Shown: piece after piece, positions 45,921-55,762 of the stretch | Position numbering within the stretch: the first letter of the stretch is position 1 | Layout: the number at the start of each line of letters is the position of its first letter | From: Deinococcus deserti VCD115 | GTDB taxonomy: Bacteria > Deinococcota > Deinococci > Deinococcales > Deinococcaceae | Length of the DNA: 64,000 nt | NCBI RefSeq assembly: GCF_000020685.1 | Contig: NC_012527.1 | Location: forward strand, 210,001-274,000 | Direction of reading: 5' to 3' | The notes under the pieces: model-generated | Databases searched by the model: none | Told to the model about the DNA's origin: nothing | What the model saw: only the letters and a program-made list of their open reading frames with translations | Made by a program: the position numbers and the translations under genes

Positions 45921-47504
45921 ATGCAACCTTATCCTTCTATACGTCAACCCGTCTACGCCCGCAACGGCATGGTCGCCACCAGTCAACCGCTCGCTGCGCA
46001 GGCGGGGCTGTTTATTCTCCGCGAGGGCGGCAATGCTGTGGACGCCGCGATCGCCACCGCCGCCGCCCTGACCGTGGTGGAACCCACCAGCAACGGCATC
46101 GGCGGTGACCTGTTTGCCCTGGTGTGGGACAGCGGCGAGGTACATGGTCTCAACGGCTCGGGCCGTTCCCCGGCGCTGCTGAACATGGACGCCCTGCCCG
46201 GCGGAGAAATGCCCACCCACGGCTGGCTCCCAGTGACTGTTCCGGGCGCTCCGCGCGCGTGGGCCGACCTGCATGCCCGCTTCGGCCGGCTGCCCTTCGA
46301 GCAGGTCCTGGCTCCGGCCATCGAATACGCCCGGCGTGGCTACGCCCTGTCTCCAGTGCTTGCCCACGGGTGGGCCCGGGGCATTCAGGCCCACCGGCAG
46401 CGCACTGGCGTGGTGTTTGAACCCTGGCTCGACACGTTTGCTCCATCCGGCTTCCAGCCCGCGCCCGGCGCGTTGTGGGCTTCCGAAGCCCACGCAACGA
46501 CCCTGGAGCAGATCGCCCGGTCCGGAGCCGCAGACTTCTATGAAGGCAACCTTGCCCGTCGTATCGACACCTATGCTCAGGACACCGGCGGGCTGCTGCG
46601 CGCCGGGGACCTGGCCGCACACCAGAGCGAATGGGTCAAACCCATCAGCGTGCGCTACCAGGACCACGACGTCTGGGAAATTCCGCCAAACGGGCAGGGC
46701 ATCGCCGCGCTGATCGCCCTGGGCATCCTCGACGGGATGGACCTGCCCCCCACCCGCGACGACGAGTACGGCCTTCACCTGCAGATCGAGGCGATGAAGC
46801 TCGGCTTTACCGACGCCCACCGCTATGTGGCCGATCCGGCCGTGTCCGACGTTCCGGTTCAGCAGCTCCTGGACCCTGCGTACCACGCGGCACGCCGCGC
46901 CCTGATCGGCGAGCAGGCGCTGAACCCGGAGCCCGGCGATCCTCAGTCACACGGCACGGTGTATCTGGCGACCGCTGACGGGGACGGGCAGATGGTCAGC
47001 CTGATCCAGAGCAACTACATGGGCTTCGGCAGCGGTGTGGTCGTGCCTGGCACCGGCATCGCGCTGCAGAACCGCGGGCACAACTTCAACCTTGACGCGT
47101 CTCACCCCAATGCCCTGGCGCCAGGCAAACGTCCGTACCACACCATCATCCCAGGCTTCCTGACACAGGGCCAGCACGCTGTCGGCCCCTTCGGCGTCAT
47201 GGGCGGCTTCATGCAGCCCCAGGGCCACGTGCAGGTGATTCTCAATACCCTGCGCTACGGCATGAATCCGCAACAGGCGCTGGACGCCCCGCGCTGGCAG
47301 TGGACCAGCGGCAAGACGGTCGAGGTCGAGCACGGGCTCGGCGCTTCCCTGTCGCGCGCCCTGGCTGCGCGTGGTCATGACCTGAAGGTGCAGCTTGACC
47401 CGGGAGCCTTCGGTCGCGGCCAGATCATCTGGCGCGACGCCAAAACCGGTGTACTCAGCGGCGGCAGCGAGTCACGCGCCGACGGACAGGCCGCAGCGTT
47501 TTGA
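45921..47504 (+). CDS. Gamma-glutamyltransferase family protein (Ntn hydrolase)
   Basis: A 527-residue GGT-family enzyme. The N-terminal part has [44 protein letters not shown] sequence (residues about 16-55) and [12 protein letters not shown]. The autoprocessing site is [12 protein letters not shown], whose Thr becomes the nucleophile of the small subunit. [15 protein letters not shown] and the C-terminal RW...GLGASL segments are also conserved. There is no signal peptide, so it should work in the cytoplasm on imported gamma-glutamyl compounds such as glutathione or oligopeptides. AAGGG precedes the ATG. The stop overlaps the TTG of the exporter gene. Confidence 0.93.
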   Translation: MQPYPSIRQPVYARNGMVATSQPLAAQAGLFILREGGNAVDAAIATAAALTVVEPTSNGIGGDLFALVWDSGEVHGLNGSGRSPALLNMDALPGGEMPTHGWLPVTVPGAPRAWADLHARFGRLPFEQVLAPAIEYARRGYALSPVLAHGWARGIQAHRQRTGVVFEPWLDTFAPSGFQPAPGALWASEAHATTLEQIARSGAADFYEGNLARRIDTYAQDTGGLLRAGDLAAHQSEWVKPISVRYQDHDVWEIPPNGQGIAALIALGILDGMDLPPTRDDEYGLHLQIEAMKLGFTDAHRYVADPAVSDVPVQQLLDPAYHAARRALIGEQALNPEPGDPQSHGTVYLATADGDGQMVSLIQSNYMGFGSGVVVPGTGIALQNRGHNFNLDASHPNALAPGKRPYHTIIPGFLTQGQHAVGPFGVMGGFMQPQGHVQVILNTLRYGMNPQQALDAPRWQWTSGKTVEVEHGLGASLSRALAARGHDLKVQLDPGAFGRGQIIWRDAKTGVLSGGSESRADGQAAAF

Positions 47505-48253
47505 TCCTGCTGTCCACCCTTCTGATTGGTCTGCTGGCCGGCGTACTGGGGGCCATTCTGGGGCTGGGCGGGGGCGTGGTGGTGGTTCCCGCCATGGAAT
47601 TCCTTCTGCCGCGCCTGGGTCATCCTCTGACCATCGGACAAGCCGTCGCGATCAGCCAGTTCAGTGTGCTGGCCGTGGGGCTGGCGGGAGCAGCCTCCTA
47701 CCTGCAGCAGGGCCTGGTCCGCGCCCGGACTGGGTATCTGCTCAGCCCTTACACCATCGTGGGCGGGGCGCTGGGCAGTTTTCTGGGTCTGGTTCTGCCA
47801 GCGCGGGCGGTCGCCACCGTGTTCGCGATGCTGCTGCTGTACTCGGCGTACACGCTTGTCCGTGGGCTCAAACGCGTGGAGGTCGAACGCGAACCCAGCC
47901 GTCTGGTGCCGCCCGCCATGACCTTTGCCGGTGTGATGAGCGGCCTGCTGGGCATCGGTGGCGGCACCGTGCAGGTGCCGGTCATGAACCTGCTGGGCGG
48001 CCTGCCGATCCGTCAGGCGATTGCCACCAGCACGTTCATCATGGGTCTGACCGCCGTGGGCAACGCGCTGATCTACCAGGCAGGAGGACTGCTGAATGCA
48101 CAGCTCGCCTGCGCGATCGCGTTCGGAGTCCTGATCGGCGCCCGGGCCGGTGCAGGACTGCAGAAACGTATTCCAGACCGGGAACTGAAAATCTTCTTTG
48201 CTGGACTGGTGACGCTGACCGCCGTTCAGCTGCTCTACAAGTACTGGAGTTGA
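47501..48253 (+). CDS. TauE/SafE-family membrane protein (sulfite/organosulfonate exporter type)
   Basis: A 250-residue protein with about eight helices in two repeats, each opening with the family's glycine-rich motif: [20 protein letters not shown] (residues about 17-36) and [20 protein letters not shown] (about 146-165). It starts at TTG 47501, overlapping the GGT stop (TTGA). The family moves sulfite, sulfonates or sulfoacetate outward. Placed after a gamma-glutamyltransferase it could remove sulfur compounds released from glutathione-like substrates; that link is inference. Confidence 0.9.
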   Translation: MILLSTLLIGLLAGVLGAILGLGGGVVVVPAMEFLLPRLGHPLTIGQAVAISQFSVLAVGLAGAASYLQQGLVRARTGYLLSPYTIVGGALGSFLGLVLPARAVATVFAMLLLYSAYTLVRGLKRVEVEREPSRLVPPAMTFAGVMSGLLGIGGGTVQVPVMNLLGGLPIRQAIATSTFIMGLTAVGNALIYQAGGLLNAQLACAIAFGVLIGARAGAGLQKRIPDRELKIFFAGLVTLTAVQLLYKYWS

Positions 48254-48255
48254 CC

Positions 48256-48528
48256 ATGAAGCTGCCTACAACAACCACCGAGGCAGGTGTGCTTTCTGGA
48301 TGGGTATTTCCCTGGGGCTTCCGGCTGGCGCTGCCGGTGCTGCTGGCCAGCATGCTCTGGCCGCAAGCGGCGGACGCCGGCCTCTGGTTCATGATGGGCC
48401 TGCCTGCGTTTGCTGCCATGACCGTTGTGCACCGGAACTGGTCGACAGACCGCACTGTCAGTCTGGCTGCCCTGACCGCCCTGGGTGGCGTGCTTGCCGT
48501 CGTGGTCCTCAAGAGTCTGCTGCTGTAA
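48256..48528 (+). CDS. DUF1634-like small membrane protein
   Basis: A 90-residue protein with three hydrophobic helices (FRLALPVLLASMLWP, LWFMMGLPAFAAM, ALGGVLAVVVLKSLLL), beginning two bases after the exporter gene. DUF1634 proteins often accompany TauE/SafE exporters, and the layout fits, but the sequence match is by pattern only. It is probably an accessory subunit of the exporter. Confidence 0.7.
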   Translation: MKLPTTTTEAGVLSGWVFPWGFRLALPVLLASMLWPQAADAGLWFMMGLPAFAAMTVVHRNWSTDRTVSLAALTALGGVLAVVVLKSLLL

Positions 48529-48575
48529 CCCAGAGCTCGCCCCGGAAATCATCCGGACATCAAAAAGGAGACATC

Positions 48576-49523
48576 ATGACTATTATCCCGGTACCGGCCG
48601 AGAGGCTGATCTACGCGATGGACCGTTCAAACGCGCCGCTCGTGACCGTGCCTGACGGCAGCGTCCTGACCTTTGAGACCCGCGACTGCTTTGAAGACCA
48701 GATCCAGGATGCCGGAGCGGACTTTGTCACCCTCGACTGGACCCGGGTCAATCCCGCCACCGGACCGGTTTTTGTTGAGGGTGCCCAGCCCGGCGACGCT
48801 CTTGCCGTGGAGATCCAGCACATCGAAATCGGGTCACAGGCTGTCATGGTCACGGGTCCTGGACTTGGTGTGGAAGGCGACGTCCTGGAGCACCCCACGG
48901 TCCGGGTGTATCCCATCAACGATGGGCACATCACTATGGGCGCGGTGAAGATTCCTGTGCAGCCCATGATTGGCGTGATCGGGACAGCACCTGCAGGCGA
49001 CCCTGTGCCCAACGGCACGCCCGGTCCCCATGGGGGGAACATGGACACCCGCCTGATTCAGGCTGGAACGACCCTGTTGCTGCCGGTCGAGGTGGAAGGC
49101 GGACTGCTCGCGATGGGAGACCTTCATGCCGCCATGGGGGACGGGGAAGTCAGCGTGTGCGGGCTGGAGGTCCCTGGCCGGGTCACCGTGCGCGTCAGGG
49201 TCGTGCCCCAGTGCCGCTGGCCTCTGCCGATGCTGCACACCGATACGCACGTGTACACCATTGCCAGCGCGGTGACGCTGGACGAGGCGGCCGTGATGGC
49301 GACCAAGCAGATGAGCGCGTTTGTTCAGGCTGGGACAGGCCTGTCCCCGGCAGACGCCATTGGACTTCTGAGCGCCGCTGGGAACCTTCAGATCAGTCAG
49401 GTGGTGGATCCGCTCAAAACCTGCCGGTTTGAACTGTCCCTGGATATCCTGAGCGCACTGGGATTCACCCCTGAGCGCGATATCCGTCTCGCAGCGACGG
49501 CTGGTCAGCCAGCTGCCGACTGA
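48576..49523 (+). CDS. Acetamidase/formamidase family protein
   Basis: A 315-residue amidase of the FmdA_AmdA family, with NPATGPVFVEGAQPGDALAV, GPHGGNMDTRLI, and GDLHAAMGDGEVSVCGLEVPG, all diagnostic. AAAAAGGAG stands before the ATG at 48576. Members hydrolyse short amides to ammonia and an acid. As the last gene of the operon it may finish the breakdown of amides produced from imported peptides; the substrate is unknown. There is no signal peptide. Confidence 0.92.
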   Translation: MTIIPVPAERLIYAMDRSNAPLVTVPDGSVLTFETRDCFEDQIQDAGADFVTLDWTRVNPATGPVFVEGAQPGDALAVEIQHIEIGSQAVMVTGPGLGVEGDVLEHPTVRVYPINDGHITMGAVKIPVQPMIGVIGTAPAGDPVPNGTPGPHGGNMDTRLIQAGTTLLLPVEVEGGLLAMGDLHAAMGDGEVSVCGLEVPGRVTVRVRVVPQCRWPLPMLHTDTHVYTIASAVTLDEAAVMATKQMSAFVQAGTGLSPADAIGLLSAAGNLQISQVVDPLKTCRFELSLDILSALGFTPERDIRLAATAGQPAAD

Positions 49524-49580
49524 CCCTGGACGAGCGCAACCTGGGAGGTCAGTCGCCGCAGCGCGAGTGCCTTTCTGACC

Positions 49581-49718
49581 TCAACGAGCGGTCAGCCTGA
49601 GAACCAGGGCCATCATCAGAATCAGGCCACCGAGGAACAGAATGAGCACTTTACTGGCGTGCGTTGCTTCGTAGCGCCGGCAGCGCGAAGCTGCTCCCCA
49701 GCAGTATCCCACTGACAT
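49581..49718 (-). CDS. Possible small membrane protein (45 aa)
   Basis: A minus-strand frame of 45 codons. It has a polar start (SRCRRYEATHASK) followed by one clear helix (VLILFLGGLILMMALVLRLT) and a basic end. No convincing Shine-Dalgarno precedes the ATG at 49718. The amino-acid pattern is that of a real single-span protein or the end of a lost membrane protein. Confidence 0.35.
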   Translation of the reverse strand: MSVGYCWGAASRCRRYEATHASKVLILFLGGLILMMALVLRLTAR

Positions 49719-49753
49719 CAAAACCGCTATCGACCTACGCTCAGATCAGTTAA

Positions 49754-50622
49754 GAGCGTTTTGAAAGGGTAGGGCTGTGAGCCATCACGCGGCGGCCAGC
49801 CGACGGACCATCAAGCTGGTCATGACTTCGTAGACGAGGTTTTTCGGATGTTTCCGGCAAGGCTTCGAAATCCTGACTCACCTGCCTTGGTGAGCCTGGA
49901 CAGGCGACCTTGCGCTCCACGACCCAACGGCCCTTCAGCACCACGAATCCCGCCGGCACCTTCACTCCCCGTGGAGGTGCATCTCTTGGCGCCCAGGTGC
50001 CCTGCCAGCCTAATCACGGGCGTTTGACGATCTCCAAAGTTCAGCCCACGTGTGTCTTGATGTCCCCTATCATTTTGCCGCTGTACCCCGCGTCGGCCCA
50101 TACGCGCTGCATGCGGGGAACACGTTCGGCAAGGTTCGCACAAGTACCGCGCCGCCTTTGGACGTCCCCTTCATGCACTTTGATGGCGATCACCAAATCC
50201 GTCGTATCTACGAGCAGATGACGCTTGCGGCCGCTCACCTTCTTTCCCCCGTCGTACCCTCGAGGACCGCCTGCGTCAGTGGTTGTGACCGATTCGCTGT
50301 CGATAACTCCCACGCTTGGTATGGTGTCCCTTCCCTCACGAATACGGCTCAGCTCACGCAACGTAGTGTGCACCCTCTCCCAGATCCCCTGGAGCCTCCT
50401 CAGCCGATGGTCGTGATAGACCGCCTGCCACGTGCCACGGTGGCAGGTCGTGCGGCATCAGCCGCCACGCGGTCCCACCACGCGGAACATAGAAAATCCG
50501 TTCAGGATTTCCCTCAGTGACCACTTGCGCGGACGACCAGGAGGCCGATCTGGAGGGAGAAATGGCGTAAAGACGTTCCATTCGGCATCTGTAAGGTCGT
50601 TCGAGTATGTGGATCGAGGCAT
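49754..50622 (-). pseudogene. IS5-family transposase, frameshifted
   Basis: It starts at ATG 50622 with MPRSTYSNDLTDAEWNVFTP. Later parts appear in other frames: AWRLMPHDLPPWHV; IRVREGRD-type text as LSRIREGRDTIPSVGVIDSE; DAGGPRGYDGGKKVSGRKRH with LLVDTTDLVIAIKVHEGDVQ (the first DDE Asp region); VWADAGYSGK (second Asp region); and GFVVLKGRWVVERKVAC (the C-terminal R-WVVER with the Glu). At least three frame changes make it inactive. Confidence 0.88.
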
Positions 50623-50700
50623 GTCCACAGCACCTACGTCTTACCGTCACACGGTCACATAGGCTGACAGAACCTGCACCTAGACAGTTTTCAGACGCAT
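49754..50700 (-). mobile_element. Degenerate IS5-family insertion sequence
   Basis: About 950 bp containing a decayed transposase. Candidate imperfect terminal repeats are GCGTTTTGAAA near 49756 and GCGTCTGAAAA (complement of 50687-50698). Size and transposase type fit the IS1031/IS427 side of IS5. The boundaries are approximate, and no target duplication was resolved. Confidence 0.7.
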
Positions 50701-50832
50701 TTTAGAACACAATGGCAACTGCCCAGCAGGTAACGGCCTGTCACGCTGAGCAGTGATGCTGGATGAAGGATCGGCCACCTGTTCAGACCCTGCTGGGCGC
50801 CGCGTTTCGTAAGCTAAGCTAGGAGGTCGCCT

Positions 50833-50982
50833 ATGCTGATGAACCGCGCGCGTATCCTACTTCTCGTTTTTGGGGCCGTGGTCTTTCCGGTCGCTGTGAC
50901 TTCATGCACATCGCCGGGAAACACCACCACGCAGGGAGAGAGCGAAGAATCAGGCGAGAACGAGAACGAAGAAGACGATTAA
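50833..50982 (+). CDS. Small acidic lipoprotein (49 aa)
   Basis: AGGAGG stands six bases before ATG 50833. Residues 1-21 are a signal with lipobox VTS-C22 (FPVAVTSCTS), and the mature 28 residues are Thr-rich and then highly acidic (GESEESGENENEEDD). A terminator follows seven bases after the stop. I know no homolog; the complete set of expression signals makes it a believable gene. A later in-frame ATG at 50839 is possible. Confidence 0.75.
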   Translation: MLMNRARILLLVFGAVVFPVAVTSCTSPGNTTTQGESEESGENENEEDD

Positions 50983-50988
50983 GTGCAA

Positions 50989-51015
50989 AAGGCGGCCTCT
51001 GCAAGTGGCCGCCTT
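50989..51015 (+). terminator. Terminator of the small lipoprotein gene
   Basis: AAGGCGGCC, nine-base loop, GGCCGCCTT, then CTGC. The stem is perfect; there is no long T-run. Confidence 0.7.
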
Positions 51016-51355
51016 CTGCATGGGCTGAATCTGACCTTGCGCGGCCAACTTCGAGATGCGCGCCCATCCGGTGGCAAAACATTCTGATTTGTGGACTGTG
51101 AAAAAGCGATCGCTTTCGCCGCCCTGAAGGAAATAAGGCTCAGGACACCAGCGCCGTCCTGCTGTTTGGGCCTGTTCTGAGTCCGGCCTCAGCGCGCAGA
51201 ACACCGCGCCGTAGCAGGCCAACACGCCTGCACCGCGCACGGCCGCTCAGGTCCTCGCTTCGGCATGACTTCACGGTCACTGGCCAGCAACTGTTCCGAG
51301 CATCAAGGCCACATCCATCAGCCTGGCACCCCGAGCTACATCCTTCCGGTCGTGA
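51016..51355. other. No recognisable gene
   Basis: A 96-codon minus-strand frame crosses this stretch and the small lipoprotein gene, but its content mirrors that gene and has no start signal. I see no RNA or repeat. Confidence 0.4.
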
Positions 51356-52897
51356 TCAGGACTTTTCGGGGGCTGACGACAGGCCACTTGCCCAGCCGAT
51401 AAAATGCTTCAGGTCTGCCCCCTGTTGTTCCAGGCTGGGCAGCGCAACGTACATCATATGCCCGGCCTCATAGAAGGTCTCACGCAGGTTTCCCCGCAGG
51501 CTCGGATCGAGTTGCAGGTGGTCGAGCGTGTGCCGTGTCGCGTGATACGGCGTGGCGAAATCGAAGTAGCCCGAGGCCACCAGGACCTTCAGATGCGGAT
51601 TCTGGTGCATGGCCTTGCGCAGCGTGTCTGAAACGCGCACATGCCGGTTTTCGAACTCCTTATAGCTCCAGGGCCGCACCCGGCCGGTCAGGATCTCATA
51701 GGGAAGATCAGACTCGAATCCAAGTTCTACTCGGACGTAATGGTTCATCGCGGCGGTATAGGGGCCCAGAATAGCGCTCATGCTGGGGTCGTACTCGCCG
51801 CTCTCACCACCCATATCCCGGTCGATGCCGGTAAAGCGGCTGTCCAGCCGGCCTACCGTGCGGCCCTCGTCCCGCAGCAGTTCCTTGCAGAACCGGGCAA
51901 GCGTGACACGCAGGTCGTTGCGGAGGACGAACTCAGGACTCAGGCCTGTCAGGTCGCTGTAGCGCTGCGCAACCTCCACCCGTTGTTCCTGGCTGAGGCG
52001 GGCCCCGGCATGCAGGGCGCGGGCGTAGTCGCCGTCCGCAAATGCTTCGGCCTCGCGCAGGACTTCGGGCAGGGTGCGTTCCCGGCCAAGTTTGCCGTGA
52101 TACCAGGCAGTGGCTGCTGCGGTTGGCAGATGCACCAGGTACGGCAGGTCATGGCCTGGCGTGAAGTCCACGGTCGAGAAATCCAGGATGGAACTGATCA
52201 GCATGATGCCGTTCAGGAACATCCCGTGGCGCTCCTGCAGGTAACCGCTGAGCCCGGCAGCACGGGTCGTGCCATAGCTCTCGCCGATCAGGAACTTGGG
52301 GCTCAGCCAGCGTCCAGCCCGGCTTGTCCACAGCCGGATAAAGTCTCCTACAGATTCAATGTCTTTCTGAAAGCCATGAAAGTCTCCGGGCTTCTGTCCT
52401 TCGGTCACGCGCGAGTACCCGGTGCTGACCGGGTCGATAAACACCAGGTCTGAGTGGGTCAGGAGCGTGAACTCGTTGTCGGTCAGGTCGTAGGGCGGGC
52501 CCAGGAGAGCGCCGGCATCGCCCATAGCCACGCGGCGGGGTCCCAGCAGCCCCAGATGCAGCCAGACCGAACTGCTGCCTGGGCCACCGTTAAAGCTGAA
52601 CGTCACTGGCCGCACACGCGGATCATGGTCACCGTCCAACGCGTAGGCCACAAAGAACACCTGGGCGCGAGGTTTGAAACCTTCTGATTCTCCCTCTTTG
52701 GAATGCTGCTCTTCGGCCAGCACCATGGTTCCGGTCGTGACGGTGTAAGCAATCTCCCGTTCACCCACAGTGATTCGGTGGTGGGTGACCCTGACTTCGT
52801 CCCGCGGCCTGCTGTCTTCTTTGGCTTCTGCATCCGGCACCCTGACCTTCACATCAATCTGGGTCTGATCGCGTGTCTCTTCCTGGTCTTTCCTCAT
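51356..52897 (-). CDS. Serine carboxypeptidase-like protein (peptidase family S10)
   Basis: A 513-residue alpha/beta hydrolase of the S10 family. The oxyanion segment is FSFNGGPGSSSVWLHLG, the nucleophile is in LIGESYGTTRAAGL, the Asp in VASGYFDFATP and the His in YEAGHMMY. The N-terminal 30 residues are highly charged and there is no signal peptide, unlike most S10 peptidases, so a cytoplasmic location is expected. GGGGGAC precedes the ATG at 52897; the frame is open 20 codons further upstream. It is monocistronic. It could trim C-terminal residues of peptides taken up by the ABC systems. Confidence 0.92.
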   Translation of the reverse strand: MRKDQEETRDQTQIDVKVRVPDAEAKEDSRPRDEVRVTHHRITVGEREIAYTVTTGTMVLAEEQHSKEGESEGFKPRAQVFFVAYALDGDHDPRVRPVTFSFNGGPGSSSVWLHLGLLGPRRVAMGDAGALLGPPYDLTDNEFTLLTHSDLVFIDPVSTGYSRVTEGQKPGDFHGFQKDIESVGDFIRLWTSRAGRWLSPKFLIGESYGTTRAAGLSGYLQERHGMFLNGIMLISSILDFSTVDFTPGHDLPYLVHLPTAAATAWYHGKLGRERTLPEVLREAEAFADGDYARALHAGARLSQEQRVEVAQRYSDLTGLSPEFVLRNDLRVTLARFCKELLRDEGRTVGRLDSRFTGIDRDMGGESGEYDPSMSAILGPYTAAMNHYVRVELGFESDLPYEILTGRVRPWSYKEFENRHVRVSDTLRKAMHQNPHLKVLVASGYFDFATPYHATRHTLDHLQLDPSLRGNLRETFYEAGHMMYVALPSLEQQGADLKHFIGWASGLSSAPEKS

Positions 52898-53357
52898 ACG
52901 TTGTCCCCCTTGTGCTGTTCTAGCGCGTGGGGAGCATGGCCCGCCAAGAAGGCGCATGGGTTCCGGAGGGTAGATGGTGAGGCACTTCCTCAGGAGAAAG
53001 CCCGTGGCGTGCCGACCAGCGGCACCTGACAGACCGGAAAGGTCCCTGGCAGATCACCTGCAGGCGATGACGGCGTAACTGCTCAGGTCAAGGTTCCTGG
53101 ATCACTCCTTGCCCTCTGTCTGACCGGATTGAACGCTCCAGTATCCTGCTACCACTAGGCATGGGCCCCGCAGTCCCTTTGGAGCGGCCAGTAGAATGTG
53201 GAGCCTGACGAAGCTTTCCTGCTCCATGATGTGGTTCTGGCGGCATAGGTTCAGCCGCCAGCCAGCAACAGTCAGGTCAGCACTGGGCCAGGTGCTTCAA
53301 CTGCTGCGGGCCACACAGATGTCCTCGACCGTTTCGCCCACCCGGATCTCCTGGAGC
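52898..53357. other. No clear gene; short coupled frame near 53297-53377
   Basis: On the minus strand a 26-codon frame (53377 to 53297, PELQEIRVGETVEDICVARSS) overlaps the end of the next small gene. It may be the frameshifted end of that gene. The rest, including the leader of the S10 gene, holds nothing that I recognise. Confidence 0.35.
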
Positions 53358-53525
53358 TCAGGCCTCCACCTGACCATCCAGGATCAGGGCGTTTTTCACG
53401 GCAAACACATAGTCATCTTCGGAAAGGTCATCCTTGCCACCAGCGTCGATCACCTGCTGCACCCGGGCCTTCCTGACTTCAAGGTCCTCGCTGGTTTGAG
53501 GTTCCGGCTGAGATTGGATGTTCAT
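53358..53525 (-). CDS. Hypothetical small acidic protein (55 aa)
   Basis: MNIQSQPEPQTSEDLEVRKA followed by a helical acidic part ending NALILDGQVEA. Codon use is that of a coding region (mostly G or C at third positions). There is no Shine-Dalgarno and no family known to me. The frame that overlaps its end reads on in a conserved-looking way, so the original protein may have been about 80 residues and broken by a frameshift. Confidence 0.45.
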   Translation of the reverse strand: MNIQSQPEPQTSEDLEVRKARVQQVIDAGGKDDLSEDDYVFAVKNALILDGQVEA

Positions 53526-53772
53526 GTAGGCATTTCAACAGCAGGACGTGAGGTCTCGCCTGTCATCCTCCTAACAGTCCTTGAGCCAGTGATGTTGGTC
53601 TTTAGGAGGAATCCACGCGCCACAAGGCTTGGCCAGATCCACGGGCCTTCAGGACCTTTGACGGTTCGGCTCAATGATCTGCGCGGACCGTTGCCCCACA
53701 TCGGAAGAGTGCTCTCGGTGAAGGAGCGTCACGCCCCCGCGAACTGTTGATCATCCTGCCACCCTGAGCGGC

Positions 53773-54942
53773 CTACGCTTCCAGACCGGCTGGTTGTGCC
53801 TTGAGCAGCGTACGTCCCGAGTTTTCGTCGATGGCAGCGCCAAAGGCAATGTGCAGCATGGCCGCGTGGGCGTCCCGGAAGGCCCGCTGCACTGTGCTGT
53901 CCGAGCGCAGCGCGCTGGTACCGCTGAGTTCGTAGAGGGTCTCGGTCACGTGTGCGGCGGTCAGGGTCGCGTGGCGGGACGCCAGTCCAGCTTCGGCCAC
54001 CAGCTGCGGCGCGACGGACTGTCCCTGGACCGCGTGGTCCCACGCCTGGCTCGAGACGTGACGTACGTACGCCCGCGCCGCAGCAAACGAGGCGTAGGCC
54101 TGAGCAAATTTCGACTGGGTTCCGGGATGGTCGCTGAGCGTCTCCTTTGAGCCGAGCCGGGTGTGGCCCTGCGCAAAGGTGGTAAAAGCTTCCAGGGCTC
54201 CACGGGCAATGCCCAGGGGAACCGGCGCCATCCACAGCCACAGCAGCATCTGGAAGGGCAACCGGTACAGCGGACGGTCCAGCCGGGGAGGGTCAGAAAA
54301 GAGCCGCAAAGTGTGCTGCTCCGGCACAAAGACGTCTTCCACCTCAAAGTCATGACTGGCAGTGGCCTTGAGTCCCATCACGTCCCAACGCGGAATGATG
54401 GTCACACGGGCAGCGGGAAAGAAGGTCATGATCGTCTCAGGTGATCCGTTCTCCAGGACCTGCGGTTCACCTTCCTGCGTGACGACGCTGTTGCCGAGGA
54501 TCACCTGACTCTGCAGGCAGCCACTGCCAAAGGCCCACCGGCCGCTGACCCGGTAGCCCCCCTCGACGCGTTCGGCCCTTCCGGTCGGAGAAAACATACT
54601 TGCGGACACCACATGTGTGTCCTGGCCAAACAGCTCCTGCGCTCCTGCCGGGTCCAGCCAGGCACTGAAGGCATTGGAACCCGCACCGATCATGGCGCAC
54701 CATCCGGTCGCACCGTCCGCTGCGGCGAGTTCTTCCAGGACGTCCTGAACCTCAGCCAGAGACGCTTCAATGCCGCCGTAAGCCTGTGGCAGCAGCAGCC
54801 GGTAGATACCCGCCTGCTTCAGCGCCTCTACCACTTCCGGGTGAAGGCATCCGGTGCGCTCCCCTTCAGCTGCATGCTGGCGGACCAGGGCGGCGACCGC
54901 CTGGGCGCTTTCCAGAGGCGAATGCCGAGTCATAGTGGTCAT
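53773..54942 (-). CDS. Acyl-CoA dehydrogenase-like flavoprotein (flavin-dependent monooxygenase type)
   Basis: A 389-residue protein with the acyl-CoA dehydrogenase fold: N-terminal helical domain (1-about 110), beta domain (about 110-215, YRVSGRWAFGSGCLQSQVIL) and C-terminal type-2 domain (about 235-380). The C-terminal R-D-x-H-A-x-x-x-H motif (FRDAHAAMLHIAFG) is that of HsaA/DszC/HpaB-like two-component flavin monooxygenases rather than true dehydrogenases, and the Glu base is not evident. It needs reduced flavin from a reductase, which is not encoded nearby. The substrate may be aromatic or a sulfur compound. Confidence 0.85.
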   Translation of the reverse strand: MTTMTRHSPLESAQAVAALVRQHAAEGERTGCLHPEVVEALKQAGIYRLLLPQAYGGIEASLAEVQDVLEELAAADGATGWCAMIGAGSNAFSAWLDPAGAQELFGQDTHVVSASMFSPTGRAERVEGGYRVSGRWAFGSGCLQSQVILGNSVVTQEGEPQVLENGSPETIMTFFPAARVTIIPRWDVMGLKATASHDFEVEDVFVPEQHTLRLFSDPPRLDRPLYRLPFQMLLWLWMAPVPLGIARGALEAFTTFAQGHTRLGSKETLSDHPGTQSKFAQAYASFAAARAYVRHVSSQAWDHAVQGQSVAPQLVAEAGLASRHATLTAAHVTETLYELSGTSALRSDSTVQRAFRDAHAAMLHIAFGAAIDENSGRTLLKAQPAGLEA

Positions 54943-55424
54943 GCCTAGACCTCCCGGATGTACTCAAGAACGGCAACAGAACGGAAGCGATCAGGGTGTG
55001 CCTTATCACTGTACTGCCGTTCGGGGTGCAGGAACACGGCAGGGCCCTGCATCCCAGGATGCCGGACATGGCCAGCGCGAGCAGACTAAAGACAGGTGCT
55101 GAAGTCAAGCCCCTGAACTGTGATACCTGTAAGTTCCCAGGGGTATCGTGCAGCTCTGATTCCGCCGTCAGAGCAGTCTGCCTGGTCCCTGCAGCAGGAG
55201 CGCACCAGAGCCCAGCTATAAAACAGGCAAGTCGCTCCTGGGACATCCGGTGTGACTTCCTTCTGCACACCCTCCTTCCCTAGTTCCAGAGCATGTCCGT
55301 TGCTCAGAAGGCACGAGGTCTACCCTCAAGGAGACTCTGGAACATCCGATGCCGGATGAGATGCCGAGTCAGCGTCTGCAGGGCGCGCCCGGCACCCGTG
55401 ATGTTCTCTGGGAGGCTGAACACG

Positions 55425-55625
55425 ATGCCCAAACGCAAGACCCAGAGGCGGGGTGCGTTCCCTGACACGATGAATACCGTCATTGACCTGACGCCAAAGC
55501 GTGAAACAGTTCTTGCTCAGAAAACCAGAGAGGTGGCCTCACGGCGACGTCTCCAACCTGCACACCCTGTCGCAACTCCCCCTGCCAGCAGTGGTCACCA
55601 AGCCTCCTTCGAGCAGACTCCCTGA
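55425..55625 (+). CDS. Hypothetical small basic protein (66 aa)
   Basis: ATG 55425 is preceded by GGGAGG at ten bases. The sequence opens MPKRKTQRRGAFPDTMNTV and is rich in Lys/Arg and Pro. No homolog or domain is recognised. It could be spurious; the region 54943-55762 is otherwise empty apart from this frame. Confidence 0.4.
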   Translation: MPKRKTQRRGAFPDTMNTVIDLTPKRETVLAQKTREVASRRRLQPAHPVATPPASSGHQASFEQTP

Positions 55626-55762
55626 GAGCAGCCGAAGACAGGCCACATCAGACGCATATCGTGCTCATCAGCGGCGCAGAAATCGGTGATTCGCCTTCTC
55701 ATCTCGGACCATCCCGCGTGTCGTGAAAGAGCATTGTGACAGCGAATTCGTAAGCTGCTGGT

